Assembly: GCF_020181615.1 (NCBI RefSeq)
Contig: NZ_CP084029.1
Location: 3,950,800-4,014,799, forward strand
From: [Mycobacterium] crassicus
GTDB lineage: Bacteria > Actinomycetota > Actinomycetes > Mycobacteriales > Mycobacteriaceae
DNA: 64,000 nucleotides
Direction of reading: 5' to 3'
How positions within the stretch are numbered: the first letter of the stretch is position 1; every line of letters begins with the position of its first letter. Below are positions 16,425-24,349 of the stretch, in pieces. The position numbers and the translations under genes were made by a program. The notes under the pieces were generated by a model. It worked only from the letters and a program-made list of their open reading frames with translations, was not told where the DNA came from and made no database searches.

Positions 16425-17024
16425 TCACCTCATCACGTAGAGCAGTGCGAATATCACGACCCAGAGCAGATCGACCATGTGCCAATAGGTCGCGCCCTGT
16501 TCGACCATGCTGACCCGGGCCCGGCGCGGATTGCGCAGGTCGCGGATCACCACGCCGAGAATGATCAGGCCCAGGGCCACATGGAACAGGTGCACCCCGG
16601 TCAGGACGTAGTAGAAGCTGAAGAAGGTACTCGAATTGGTGTATCCCGCTTGGATCTCAGCGGCCCATTCATAGACCTTGATGACCGCGAACAGCACACC
16701 GCAGAACATCACCCCGCGGACCAGGCCGATGGCGCCGCCCCGATTTCCGGCCCGGGCCGCGTGCACACTCTCGACGATCAGCCACGAGCTGGTGATCAGC
16801 ACGATGGTATTGACGACGCCGAGGGTGATGTTCAGGTGCTGTTGATCGGCCAGGAACTCCGCGGGCGCCTTCGCCCGGAACACCATGTACGCCACGAAGT
16901 AACAGCCGAAGATGAACAGATCACCCAGCACCATGAACCACATGTGCCCGTCACCGGGCAGGTGAGTCGACGGGCGCCGCCGGCCGCCGGCCTCCACCCG
17001 ACGCCGAGTTCGTTGGTCCGTCAT
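16425..17024 (-). CDS. heme-copper oxidase subunit III / NorE-like protein (199 aa)
   Basis: Subunit III-like protein with about five membrane helices. Seen: HLPGDGHMWFMVLGDLFIFGCYFVAY at the start of helix 1, TSSWLIVESVHAARAGNRGG, KVYEWAAEIQAGYTNSSTFFSFYYVLTGVHLFHVALGL with the conserved E and the F-x-x-x-Y-x-x-T-x-x-H-x-x-H pattern, and YWHMVDLLWVVIFALLYVMR at the C-terminus. The start is ATG 17024 (MTDQRTRRR); the open frame to 17255 is a shadow of the next gene. Subunit III does not carry redox centres, so the operon alone cannot be an oxidase; it may add to the host aa3 oxidase or serve a different membrane complex. Confidence 0.9.
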   Translation of the reverse strand: MTDQRTRRRVEAGGRRRPSTHLPGDGHMWFMVLGDLFIFGCYFVAYMVFRAKAPAEFLADQQHLNITLGVVNTIVLITSSWLIVESVHAARAGNRGGAIGLVRGVMFCGVLFAVIKVYEWAAEIQAGYTNSSTFFSFYYVLTGVHLFHVALGLIILGVVIRDLRNPRRARVSMVEQGATYWHMVDLLWVVIFALLYVMR

Positions 17025-17047
17025 GAATGCGCCCCCAGCCACTACAG

Positions 17048-17803
17048 TCAGACGATCGGTGGTGAGTCGACGGGCTCGCGAGCGCCCGTCACCTGTAGGA
17101 ATGCGATCAGCGCCGCCAACCAGACGCAGAACACCACGACCGCGATGTAGAACGTGATGATCCCGTTCCAGGCGAACGCACCGGAGTCGAAGAGCCACAT
17201 CTGGCTGGCGATCACCTCGGTGACGATCTGCCAGATACTCACGTAGGCAAACCATTTGGGGAAGATGTTGTTCTTGTCGTAGAAGATCGCGATGGCCAGG
17301 CTGAAGTATGCGGCGGTGAAGCAGCCCAGCGAGCCGTTGTAGGACAACATTCCCAGGTCGTAGAAGAACCGCACCATCTCCGGGTCACGGTCCGGCCGGA
17401 ACGCCCCGAGCGAGTAGCACAGGATCACCATCTGGAAGCCGGGGACGGCTCCGACCGCCATCCCGCCGATGTAGGCGTACGCCAGCACCGAGCCCGATGT
17501 CATCCGCATCATGTGGTAGCCGACCAGGCCGTTGGAGATCGCGGCGCCGCCGGTGATGGCCAGCAGCAACACAAAACCGAAGTGCATGCTGGTCGCGTGC
17601 TGGGCGAACCAGGCCTGCATCGCCTCCGGGCCCACGTCGGGCCGGGGCGGCGGCGTCACCCGGCCCAGCAGGCACACCCCCAAGCCCATCAGCCCGTAGA
17701 ACACCACGAAGATCCACCACACCAGGCGCACATCGGGTTTGCCCGCATCGGGCGGCGGGGTGGCTGCGACGTCGTCGCCGTAGAGCAGGGTGGCGATGTT
17801 CAC
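17048..17803 (-). CDS. six-helix membrane protein, paralogue of neighbour (251 aa)
   Basis: I do not recognise a named family. Six hydrophobic helices follow a 26-residue soluble N-terminus: about residues 28-47, 73-95, 106-128, 148-170, 184-205 and 215-240. It is clearly related to the protein encoded at 17800-18552: both have H-x10-20 helix 2, a short QM/HMM-x-RM loop, an AYxY helix 3, an FR-x-DR-x-PE loop, FPxW before helix 5 and AWxGxI before helix 6. A 4-bp overlap couples it to that gene. Conserved His and Met in helices could bind heme or metal, which is speculation. Confidence 0.8.
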   Translation of the reverse strand: MNIATLLYGDDVAATPPPDAGKPDVRLVWWIFVVFYGLMGLGVCLLGRVTPPPRPDVGPEAMQAWFAQHATSMHFGFVLLLAITGGAAISNGLVGYHMMRMTSGSVLAYAYIGGMAVGAVPGFQMVILCYSLGAFRPDRDPEMVRFFYDLGMLSYNGSLGCFTAAYFSLAIAIFYDKNNIFPKWFAYVSIWQIVTEVIASQMWLFDSGAFAWNGIITFYIAVVVFCVWLAALIAFLQVTGAREPVDSPPIV

Positions 17804-18552
17804 CGCAGCACACCCTCGGCAACGCCCTGCCGGTACAGGGCATCTCGTAGCGCGAAGAACATCGCGAACACGAATACCGCGAACGCCCCGTTACGCACCC
17901 AGAACGAGATGAGACCGTCCCAGGCCAGCGGCCCGGTTTTGAACACGATCGCGGCGACCGACGGCAGCATCGCCAACGCGGTGACCACGGACAGGTGGGC
18001 CACCCAGCGCGGGAAGACCGGACGGGGACCCCGGTCGGCGTAGACCGCACACGCCAGCATGGCGAACTGCCCCACGATCATCCCGACCGGTGCGATGAAC
18101 GACATCCACGCCAGATCGTTGAGCGCCTCGATCACCTCGGGGCTGCGGTCCGAACGAAACGCCGCCACCCCGAAGAAGATATTGGACAGCGCGAAAAGCG
18201 TTGCGCCGCTGACCACCGCGGCCAGGTATCCGTAGGCGAACACGTGACTCTGGGTGGACATCCGTTTCATCTGGCCCACGATCAGCACCAGGAACGGCAC
18301 GATCATGATGCCGCAGAGGTTGAATCCGACCATGCTGAGCCGGATCCACGACCGGTGTTGGTCGTAGAACTGCGCCACCTGCACCGCGGACATGGTCGGG
18401 GACATCGGCGGGAAGAACCCGGGGAAGGTTGCGAACAGCACGAGCAGCACCGCGCCGACCGCCGGGCCGGACCACAGCAACACCAACTGGGCGCGGAATG
18501 CGGCGGCCTGCGGTGTCTCCTCCGCCTCGGCGAGTATCTGCATGGCACTCAT
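17800..18552 (-). CDS. six-helix membrane protein, first gene of TetR-controlled operon (250 aa)
   Basis: Paralogue of the 17048-17803 product, with the same six-helix plan (about residues 23-48, 76-98, 109-135, 152-174, 188-208 and 218-243) and shared loop motifs FRSDRSPE and FPRWVAHLS. No signal peptide cleavage site is evident. ATG 18552 has GGAAGGGGAT upstream. It opens the leftward operon with the second paralogue and the subunit III- and IV-like genes, and its promoter region holds two copies of a 14-bp palindrome. Function unknown; the gene fusion-free pairing with NorE/NorF-like proteins suggests a four-subunit membrane complex. Confidence 0.8.
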   Translation of the reverse strand: MSAMQILAEAEETPQAAAFRAQLVLLWSGPAVGAVLLVLFATFPGFFPPMSPTMSAVQVAQFYDQHRSWIRLSMVGFNLCGIMIVPFLVLIVGQMKRMSTQSHVFAYGYLAAVVSGATLFALSNIFFGVAAFRSDRSPEVIEALNDLAWMSFIAPVGMIVGQFAMLACAVYADRGPRPVFPRWVAHLSVVTALAMLPSVAAIVFKTGPLAWDGLISFWVRNGAFAVFVFAMFFALRDALYRQGVAEGVLR

Positions 18553-18565
18553 CCCCTTCCACCCC

Positions 18566-18602
18566 TAGCCGATCGGCTATTCGAAAGGTAGCCGATCGGC
18601 TA
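18566..18602. promoter_or_regulatory. two TetR operators (TAGCCGATCGGCTA x2)
   Basis: Perfect 14-bp palindromes at 18566-18579 and 18589-18602, centres 23 bp apart (about two helical turns), each followed by TTCGA. They fill the 77-bp gap between the TetR gene and the membrane operon starting at 18552, so they would cover that operon's promoter. A third copy lies at 19217-19234. Confidence 0.85.
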
Positions 18603-18629
18603 TTCGACGGTCAACGCCTGGCGGCGAAG

Positions 18630-19208
18630 TCATCTGGGCTCGATGAACCGCTTGGTGAGGCGGAGCAATTGAGTGCGCAGGATGTCATCGTCGATGTCCC
18701 CCACCAGGGGATGCATCACCCCGACGGCGATGGCGCCCGACAGCATCGCCGCCGACACCACGGCGTCGTCGCCGGCCTCACCAACCAGCACCCCGTACAG
18801 CCGCGCGATGAACTGTTGGAAAGGCCGGTGTTCGGCCAGCAGCCGGACGATCACCGGATCGAACTGCAAAGTGCTGGCCACGCCACGCCGGCGCACCGTC
18901 ATGTCGATGACGCCCTCGAGCAACAGTTCCCGGGCCCGCGGTCGGCTCTGCTCGGCTTCGGCGGCCTCGAGAGCCTCCTCCAAGGCCCCCAGCTCTCGCT
19001 CGGTGAGCGCGACCACGATCTCGTCCTTGGTCTTGAACTGGTGATAGACCGCCGCCTTGGTAACCCCGATCATGTCGGCGATCATCTGCAGCGACGTACC
19101 GCCGACACCGTTTTCACCGATCAACTGCAGCGCGGCATCGAGAATGCGGGTCTGCGCCGCGCTGCGGGGGATGAAGCGGAACCCGCTTGCGGCGGGGGTG
19201 ACGGCCAT
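18630..19208 (-). CDS. TetR-family repressor of the membrane operon (192 aa)
   Basis: TetR regulator. The DNA-binding domain is seen at residues about 18-62: AAQTRILDAALQLIGENG, then GGTSLQMIADMIGVTKAAV and YHQFKTKDEIVVALTERE, a textbook helix-turn-helix. The C-terminal helical ligand domain follows. ATG 19208 is preceded by the operator copy at 19217-19234, and two more copies lie just after its stop, before the membrane operon. This arrangement supports both autoregulation and control of the genes at 18552-16119. The ligand is unknown. Confidence 0.92.
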   Translation of the reverse strand: MAVTPAASGFRFIPRSAAQTRILDAALQLIGENGVGGTSLQMIADMIGVTKAAVYHQFKTKDEIVVALTERELGALEEALEAAEAEQSRPRARELLLEGVIDMTVRRRGVASTLQFDPVIVRLLAEHRPFQQFIARLYGVLVGEAGDDAVVSAAMLSGAIAVGVMHPLVGDIDDDILRTQLLRLTKRFIEPR

Positions 19209-19216
19209 GCGACGAG

Positions 19217-19234
19217 ACTAGCCAATCGGCTAGT
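19217..19234. promoter_or_regulatory. third TetR operator, before the tetR gene
   Basis: ACTAGCCAATCGGCTAGT, an 18-bp palindrome with one central asymmetry, 9 bp before the TetR ATG at 19208. Its core TAGCCAATCGGCTA differs from the two copies at 18566 and 18589 by one base. It overlaps the stop codon of the upstream meaB-like gene, so the TetR promoter must be partly inside that gene. Confidence 0.82.
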
Positions 19235-20099
19235 CCGCTAACAGTCTCTCCGCGGCGGAGTACGGATCGGCTTCGCCGTCGGCGACGCGCTGCGCGAGCC
19301 GGTCCAGTTCGGGATGGCTGCGCAGCCGCGTCTGGGCCAGCGACAGAATCTGGGCCCGCGTGCGGGCCAGCCGGCGTTCGCGACTGTCGGTGCGATGGTG
19401 CGCGTCGATCGCCTCCACCAGATCCGCGACGCCCTCCCCCTGCGAGGCGATCATGGTGAGGATCTGAATTCCCGCGGGATGCAACTCGGCCCGCAGATCA
19501 CGCACCGTCTGGGCCGCACCCTCGCGGTCGGCTTTGTTCACCACCACCACGTCGGCGATCTCCAGCAGTCCCGCTTTGGCGGCCTGAATCGCGTCTCCGG
19601 CACCGGGATTGAGTACGACGACCGTCGGATCGGCCATCGCGGCGACTTCGACCTCGGACTGCCCCACCCCGACCGTCTCCAACAGCAGCACGTCATAACC
19701 AAGGGCCGCGAGCAACCGGATGGCCCCGGGAACCGCCGCCGACAGACCGCCCAGGTGGCCACGCGCGGCCAGCGAGCGGATCAACACCTGGGGATCCTGG
19801 ACATGCGCGGCCATGCGGATGCGATCACCCAGCAACGCCCCGGAACTGAACGGCGATGACGGGTCGACCGCCAGCACCGCCACCCGCATGCCCTGTTGTC
19901 GATAGGCTCCGACCAGCGCTCCGACCGTGGTCGATTTGCCCGCACCCGGCGGACCGGTCACCCCGATCACTCGGGTAGTGGCGGGCGGAAGCGCATCGAG
20001 CACCTCAGCGCGCCGATCTCCTTCGACCATACTGAGCAGCCGGCCGGTGGCGCGGATCGAACCGGTCCGCGCCGCGGCGAGCAACTCGGCGACCGTCAT
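19230..20099 (-). CDS. MeaB/ArgK-type GTPase (cobalamin mutase chaperone family), 289 aa
   Basis: G3E-family GTPase that in known systems loads and protects B12-dependent acyl-CoA mutases. Seen: P-loop GPPGAGKSTT at residues 49-58, VAVLAVDPSSPFSSGALLGDRIRM, the switch region LLLETVGVGQSEVEVA and the guanine-specificity motif NKAD. Start ATG 20099; an open frame to 20372 overlaps the crotonase gene and is a shadow. It lies 7 bp after the crotonase gene as the last gene of the FadD operon. No mutase gene is in the window, and at 289 residues it is shorter than the usual MeaB of about 330, missing C-terminal dimerisation sequence. Confidence 0.9.
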   Translation of the reverse strand: MTVAELLAAARTGSIRATGRLLSMVEGDRRAEVLDALPPATTRVIGVTGPPGAGKSTTVGALVGAYRQQGMRVAVLAVDPSSPFSSGALLGDRIRMAAHVQDPQVLIRSLAARGHLGGLSAAVPGAIRLLAALGYDVLLLETVGVGQSEVEVAAMADPTVVVLNPGAGDAIQAAKAGLLEIADVVVVNKADREGAAQTVRDLRAELHPAGIQILTMIASQGEGVADLVEAIDAHHRTDSRERRLARTRAQILSLAQTRLRSHPELDRLAQRVADGEADPYSAAERLLAD

Positions 20100-20106
20100 C
20101 GCAGCA

Positions 20107-20874
20107 TCAGTTCTTGTTCGCGGTGAGCCGATCGATGATGTTCGCGAAATCGTCGGTCCTGAAGGATTGGTCTTCGGCCATGTTCGCGAAATCCAGGGTG
20201 GCCAGCACGGCTCGTTCCAGGTGGATGTTGAGCAGTCGTTTGGTGCTCTCCACCGCCTGGCGGGGCAGTTCGGCGATCCGGCCGGCGCAGGAGATCGCCT
20301 CAGCCAGCGGGTCTTCCACGACGTGGTTGGCCAAGCCGAGTTCCGCCGCCCGGGTGGCCGGGATGCGGGCACCGGTCAGCGCGTACTCCTTGGCCAGCAG
20401 CAGGCTCATCTGCAGCGGCCAGGTCAGTGGGCCGCCGTCGGCGGCGACCAGGCCCACCTGGACGTGGGGATCGGCCAGGTAGGCGGTCTCGGACATATAG
20501 ACGATGTCGCTCAGCGCGACCAGGCTGCAACCCAGTCCGACGGCGGGACCGTTGACCGCGGCGATCACCGGGGTCCGGCAGCGCGCCATGCCGAGCACGA
20601 TGTCCCGGCCGTGGGCAATCGTCTTGGCTCGCAACTGTTCGTCGTTTCGCAGCTCGTCGAGATAGCTGAAATCTCCTCCGGCGGAGAAGGCCCGGCCGCT
20701 GCCGGTCAGTACCGCCGCCCGCGCGTCGCGGTCTTCGGCCAGCCGCGGCCACAGCTGCGCGAGCCCGGTGTGCAGCGCGTCGTTGACCGCGTTGAGCGCG
20801 CCGGGCCGATTGAGGGTGATGATGCGCAGCGGCCCCTCGGCGCGGACGTCGATTTCGGCAGGCATGTCATACAT
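20107..20874 (-). CDS. enoyl-CoA hydratase/isomerase (crotonase) family, altered active site (255 aa)
   Basis: Crotonase-fold protein. Seen: GRAFSAGGDFSYL and NGPAVGLGCSLVALSDIVY, which form the oxyanion hole. In hydratases two catalytic Glu are needed; the second is kept (Glu163 in AKEYALTG), but the first, normally in a PExxLG motif, is His137 in DPHVQVGL. An isomerase, hydrolase or different lyase activity is therefore more likely than plain hydration. A TTG at 20883 overlaps the upstream stop (TTGA), but ATG 20874 is better placed behind GGGAG. It sits between the acyl-CoA dehydrogenase pair and the MeaB-like gene in the FadD operon. Confidence 0.88.
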   Translation of the reverse strand: MYDMPAEIDVRAEGPLRIITLNRPGALNAVNDALHTGLAQLWPRLAEDRDARAAVLTGSGRAFSAGGDFSYLDELRNDEQLRAKTIAHGRDIVLGMARCRTPVIAAVNGPAVGLGCSLVALSDIVYMSETAYLADPHVQVGLVAADGGPLTWPLQMSLLLAKEYALTGARIPATRAAELGLANHVVEDPLAEAISCAGRIAELPRQAVESTKRLLNIHLERAVLATLDFANMAEDQSFRTDDFANIIDRLTANKN

Positions 20875-20879
20875 TTTCT

Positions 20880-21980
20880 TCAAACTCCCAATCCCAGGAT
20901 TCGGCCGGCGATGATGTTCTTCTGGATCTGCGAGGTTCCGCCCATCACACTCTGGGCGCGACTGTAGAGGTAGGCGCTGAGCAGGTCGGGATCATCGGTC
21001 CCACCCACGGCCAGCGCGGCGTGGCCGACGGACTGTTCCACCCAGGTCATCAGCAGCTTGTCCAGCGAGCCCTCCGGTCCGTGACTGAGCCCGTCGAGTT
21101 GCTCGGACAGCCGGCGCCGCACGTGCAGCCGCAACATCTCGGTCTGCACGGCCGCCCAGGCGAGGTCCTCGGGAATCTCCATGCCGGCGCGGTCGATCCG
21201 TCCTGCCATCTGGCGGACCAGCTTGCCGTAGCGCGCGGAGTAACCCAGCGTCGAGGGCTCGCGCTCGTGGCCGACCACCGTCATCGCCAGCTTCCAGCCC
21301 TCCCCCGGCTCTCCGACCATCTGGCTCGCCGGCACCGTGGCGCCGTCGAAGAGCACCTGGCCGAATTCGGTGGTGACACCATTGATCATTCGCAGCGGCC
21401 GCTGCTCGATACCGGGTTGGTGCATCGAGATGATGAACGCCGAGATACCCCGGTGCCGAGGGGCGTCCTTGTCGGTACGGGCCAGCAGCAGGCACCAGTC
21501 GGCGACATCGGAGTAGCTGGTCCAGATCTTGTGGCCCTGGATTATGTAGTTGTCGCCGTCGCGAGTTGCGGTGGTGGTCAGCGAAGCCAGGTCCGAGCCG
21601 GCGCCGGGCTCGGAGAAGCCCTGACACCAGCGTTGTGTGCCGTCGATCATGCCGGGCAGGAAGCGCTGCTGCAGTTCGGCGCCGGCGTGCCGGCCCAGCC
21701 CGACGACCAGATATCCGAGGCTGGGCCGCGGCGGTGCTCCGGCTCGCGCCAGCTCCTCGTCGACGATCACGTCGTAGACCGGCGGCAGGTCCTGCCCGCC
21801 GTACTGGCTCGGCCAGGACACCCCGAAGAACCCGGCAGAGTACAGCGCCTGATGCCATTCGCCCTGACGCGTCCAGTATTCGTCGTCCCCGGCTGCCGGG
21901 AACGTACTCGCATTGCGGCTCAACCAGTCCCGCAACCGATCGCGGAACTCGGCTTCGGGCGCGGAGTCACGAAAGTCCAT
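20880..21980 (-). CDS. acyl-CoA dehydrogenase, full-type subunit (366 aa)
   Basis: FadE-type dehydrogenase. Seen: RWCQGFSEPGAGSDLASLTTTA, YIIQGHKIWTSYSDVADWCLLLARTD, and the C-terminal QSVMGGTSQIQKNIIAGRILGLGV. It overlaps the end of the upstream acyl-CoA dehydrogenase gene by 14 bp, so the pair is co-translated and probably makes a heteromeric enzyme with the 301-residue partner, as in the FadE26-FadE27 type steroid side-chain dehydrogenases (family knowledge). It lies in the leftward operon fadD - fadE - fadE - crotonase - meaB. Confidence 0.92.
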   Translation of the reverse strand: MDFRDSAPEAEFRDRLRDWLSRNASTFPAAGDDEYWTRQGEWHQALYSAGFFGVSWPSQYGGQDLPPVYDVIVDEELARAGAPPRPSLGYLVVGLGRHAGAELQQRFLPGMIDGTQRWCQGFSEPGAGSDLASLTTTATRDGDNYIIQGHKIWTSYSDVADWCLLLARTDKDAPRHRGISAFIISMHQPGIEQRPLRMINGVTTEFGQVLFDGATVPASQMVGEPGEGWKLAMTVVGHEREPSTLGYSARYGKLVRQMAGRIDRAGMEIPEDLAWAAVQTEMLRLHVRRRLSEQLDGLSHGPEGSLDKLLMTWVEQSVGHAALAVGGTDDPDLLSAYLYSRAQSVMGGTSQIQKNIIAGRILGLGV

Positions 21981-22872
21981 CGGCGATCTCCTTCATCGTC
22001 ACCGGCCACAGACCGGTGGACACCAGCGCGCGCCGCAGATAGACGTGCGCCAGGCAGTCCCAGGTGTTTCCGATACCGCCGTGAACCTGGATCGAGGTCT
22101 CGCAGACGGTCCGGGCGGCGCGTGCGCAGTAGATCTTCGCGATGCGGGCGGCGTGTACCGCCTCGGCGCCGGCTGTCTCGTCGACCGACCAGGCGGCGTG
22201 CCGCAACACGCTGATCGAGCCTTCGATCAACGCCAGACCCTCGGCCAACAGGTGGCCGACGGCCTGATAGGAACCGATCGGTTTGCCGTACTGTTCGCGG
22301 ATCTTGGCGTAGTCGCATGCCAGTGCGTGTGCACCGCGCGCGGTGCCGACCAGGTCGGCGCAGGTGGTCACCAAAGCCAGTGCCTGCCAACGCAATGCCT
22401 CTTCGGCGGGCAGTTCCCCGACCGGCTGCGGAGCCTGTGTCAGGCCGGCGCCGGCCCTGGTCAGGTCGGCGCCGGCCTGTACCGCGGCCAGCGGCGCGGT
22501 CAGCACGACGCCGTCGCGCACCATCACCGCAGCGACCGCACCGTCGGCCTCGATGGCCCGGTCCCCCACCGCAACCGTGTGTGGGCCGGATCCAAGGCTG
22601 ACATGGCGTCCGAGATCATCGGCGAGCACGCGACCGAGGAACGGCACGTCGACCAGGCCCCGGCCGAACTCCTCGGCGACGACAGCCACCTCGACACCGG
22701 ACGCGCCGTCGGTGCGCAGCGAGCGCCAACCGGTCTGGGCGACAGTGCTCTCCAGCCGCTGCACCCGATTGGCGTCGTCGAGATCGGCGACGGAGCCCAG
22801 ACCCAGGTCATCGGCGAGTTTGGCCGCGGCATCCCGCAGCTGTCGCTGTTCAGCAGTCAGCCGGACATCCAT
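21967..22872 (-). CDS. acyl-CoA dehydrogenase, short partner subunit (301 aa)
   Basis: Shortened acyl-CoA dehydrogenase homologue. It has the N-terminal helical start MDVRLTAEQRQLRDAAAKLADDLG and the C-terminal domain (AKIREQYGKPIGSYQAVGHLLAE, SIQVHGGIGNTWDCLAHVYLRRAL), but the middle beta domain is reduced and lacks the SEPG-GSD motif. The HGGIG-x-T-W loop is typical of the second chain in heteromeric FadE enzymes. Its ATG overlaps the FadD stop by 16 bp and its own stop overlaps the larger partner's start by 14 bp. Confidence 0.9.
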   Translation of the reverse strand: MDVRLTAEQRQLRDAAAKLADDLGLGSVADLDDANRVQRLESTVAQTGWRSLRTDGASGVEVAVVAEEFGRGLVDVPFLGRVLADDLGRHVSLGSGPHTVAVGDRAIEADGAVAAVMVRDGVVLTAPLAAVQAGADLTRAGAGLTQAPQPVGELPAEEALRWQALALVTTCADLVGTARGAHALACDYAKIREQYGKPIGSYQAVGHLLAEGLALIEGSISVLRHAAWSVDETAGAEAVHAARIAKIYCARAARTVCETSIQVHGGIGNTWDCLAHVYLRRALVSTGLWPVTMKEIADGLS

Positions 22873-24278
22873 AGGCGCTCCTTAAGAACTCGACGCAACA
22901 ATTTCCCGGACGGCAGCCGGGGTATCTCGGGTACCACCACCACCCGGCGAAGGCGCTTATACGACGCGAGCCGCTCGCCGACCAGCGTCGCCAGTTCGTC
23001 CTCGCCGACCGGGGTGCGCAGTGCGACCGCCGCGACGACGGCTTCCCCGTCGACCGGGTCCGGTACCCCGAACACCCCGCAGTCGATGACGGCCGGATGC
23101 GCGTGCAGCACCGCTTCGATCTCGGCGGGGGCGACCTGAAAGCCGCGGACCTTGATCATCTCCTTGGCCCGGTCGGTGATCCGCAGCCAGCCGTCACCGT
23201 CGAGGTAACCGATGTCACCGGTGCGAAACCAGCCGTCGCGCAAGACTTCCGAGCCTGCGTCGGCCGGCAGGTAGCCGACCATCAGCGAGTCGGACCGGGC
23301 CAGGATCTCACCGACCTGGCCCGACGCCACCGGGGCCGCGGTGTCGGCCTCCACCACGCGTACATCCACCCCGGACACCGGGCGCCCGACTGTGTTCAGA
23401 ACCGCGTCGTCGAGCACCGCACCGTCGAGCGGGCTGCACGCGATCACCGGCAGCTCACTGGTTCCGTAGGCCGGAACCCAGCGCACCCCGGCGCGACGGG
23501 TGACGGTGTCGGCGACCGCGGCCGTCACCGGAGTGGCGCCCCACACGATGAACCGCAGCGAGGACAGGTCGAACGACTCCAGGTCCGGGTGTGCGGCCAT
23601 TGCCAGCGCGATCGGCGCGACCGCCATCTCCACCGTGATCCGGTCGGCCTCGATCGAGGCCAGCATCGCATCGATGTCGAATCGGCGGTGCAGCCGCAGC
23701 CGGGCCCCGACGTGCAGGGCGGTGAGGATGTTGAGCAGGCCCAGGATGTGCGACGGCGGTGTCATCACCTGGATCCGGTCGGCGGCGGTCAGGCGCAGCG
23801 CATCCCGCCAGTGCCGAACCGCGGCACGCAGCGAATCGTGGGTGTGGCGAACCGCTTTGGGCAGCCCGGTGGTGCCGGAACTGAACACCAGCAGGGCGTC
23901 GGCGTCACCCGGCGGCGGGTCGCCGATCAGCTCGCCGGCGGGTACCGGATCGTCCAGCCGGCGCATCGCCATCAGTTCGGCCAGCACCGGGTGGTCGCCG
24001 AGTGCGTGTTCGGGCCGGGTCAGCGCAAGGGCGTGCGCCACCTCGTCGCGTTTCCAGGAGGGGCTGATCAGGACGGCCGCCGCACCGAGGCGCCAGATGG
24101 CGTGCAGTGCGACGACGAACTCCGGCCGACTCGACGCCATCAGGGCCACCCGCCCACCGGCGGTCACCCCGCCGGCGGCCAGCACCGCGGCCAGGCCGCC
24201 GGACCGCGCGTCGAGTTCCGGCAGCGTGTACTGCCGGTCCTCGAACACAAGCACCGCGGTGGGCGATCCGGAAAACAT
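22857..24278 (-). CDS. acyl-CoA ligase, FadD/AMP-binding type (473 aa)
   Basis: ATP-dependent CoA ligase expected to activate the pathway's carboxylic acid. Seen: the AMP-binding P-loop SSGTTGLPK at residues 133-141, VPAYGTSELP, the GWFRTGDIGYLDGDGWLRITDR stretch with the conserved Asp, the hinge AKEMIKVRGFQVAPAEIE, and the C-terminal catalytic Lys in PRLPSGKLLRR. It is about 30-50 residues shorter at the N-terminus than many FadD proteins. ATG 24278 has TAGGATG upstream. It is the first gene of a five-gene leftward operon, 23 bp from the operator at 24302. Confidence 0.93.
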   Translation of the reverse strand: MFSGSPTAVLVFEDRQYTLPELDARSGGLAAVLAAGGVTAGGRVALMASSRPEFVVALHAIWRLGAAAVLISPSWKRDEVAHALALTRPEHALGDHPVLAELMAMRRLDDPVPAGELIGDPPPGDADALLVFSSGTTGLPKAVRHTHDSLRAAVRHWRDALRLTAADRIQVMTPPSHILGLLNILTALHVGARLRLHRRFDIDAMLASIEADRITVEMAVAPIALAMAAHPDLESFDLSSLRFIVWGATPVTAAVADTVTRRAGVRWVPAYGTSELPVIACSPLDGAVLDDAVLNTVGRPVSGVDVRVVEADTAAPVASGQVGEILARSDSLMVGYLPADAGSEVLRDGWFRTGDIGYLDGDGWLRITDRAKEMIKVRGFQVAPAEIEAVLHAHPAVIDCGVFGVPDPVDGEAVVAAVALRTPVGEDELATLVGERLASYKRLRRVVVVPEIPRLPSGKLLRRVLKERLWMSG

Positions 24279-24301
24279 TTGAGAACATCCTATCGGTTTG
24301 A

Positions 24302-24316
24302 GAGAATAATATTCTC
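24302..24316. promoter_or_regulatory. GAGAA-N5-TTCTC palindrome between fadD operon and reductase
   Basis: Perfect copy GAGAATAATATTCTC in the 71-bp divergent region 24279-24349, so one bound protein could control both the CoA-ligase operon and the oxygenase reductase. A half-site-like GAGAACATCCTATC lies next to it at 24281-24294. Confidence 0.72.
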
Positions 24317-24349
24317 ACTTGCGAAGAACGCAAGCCGTAAGGAGTGCAC

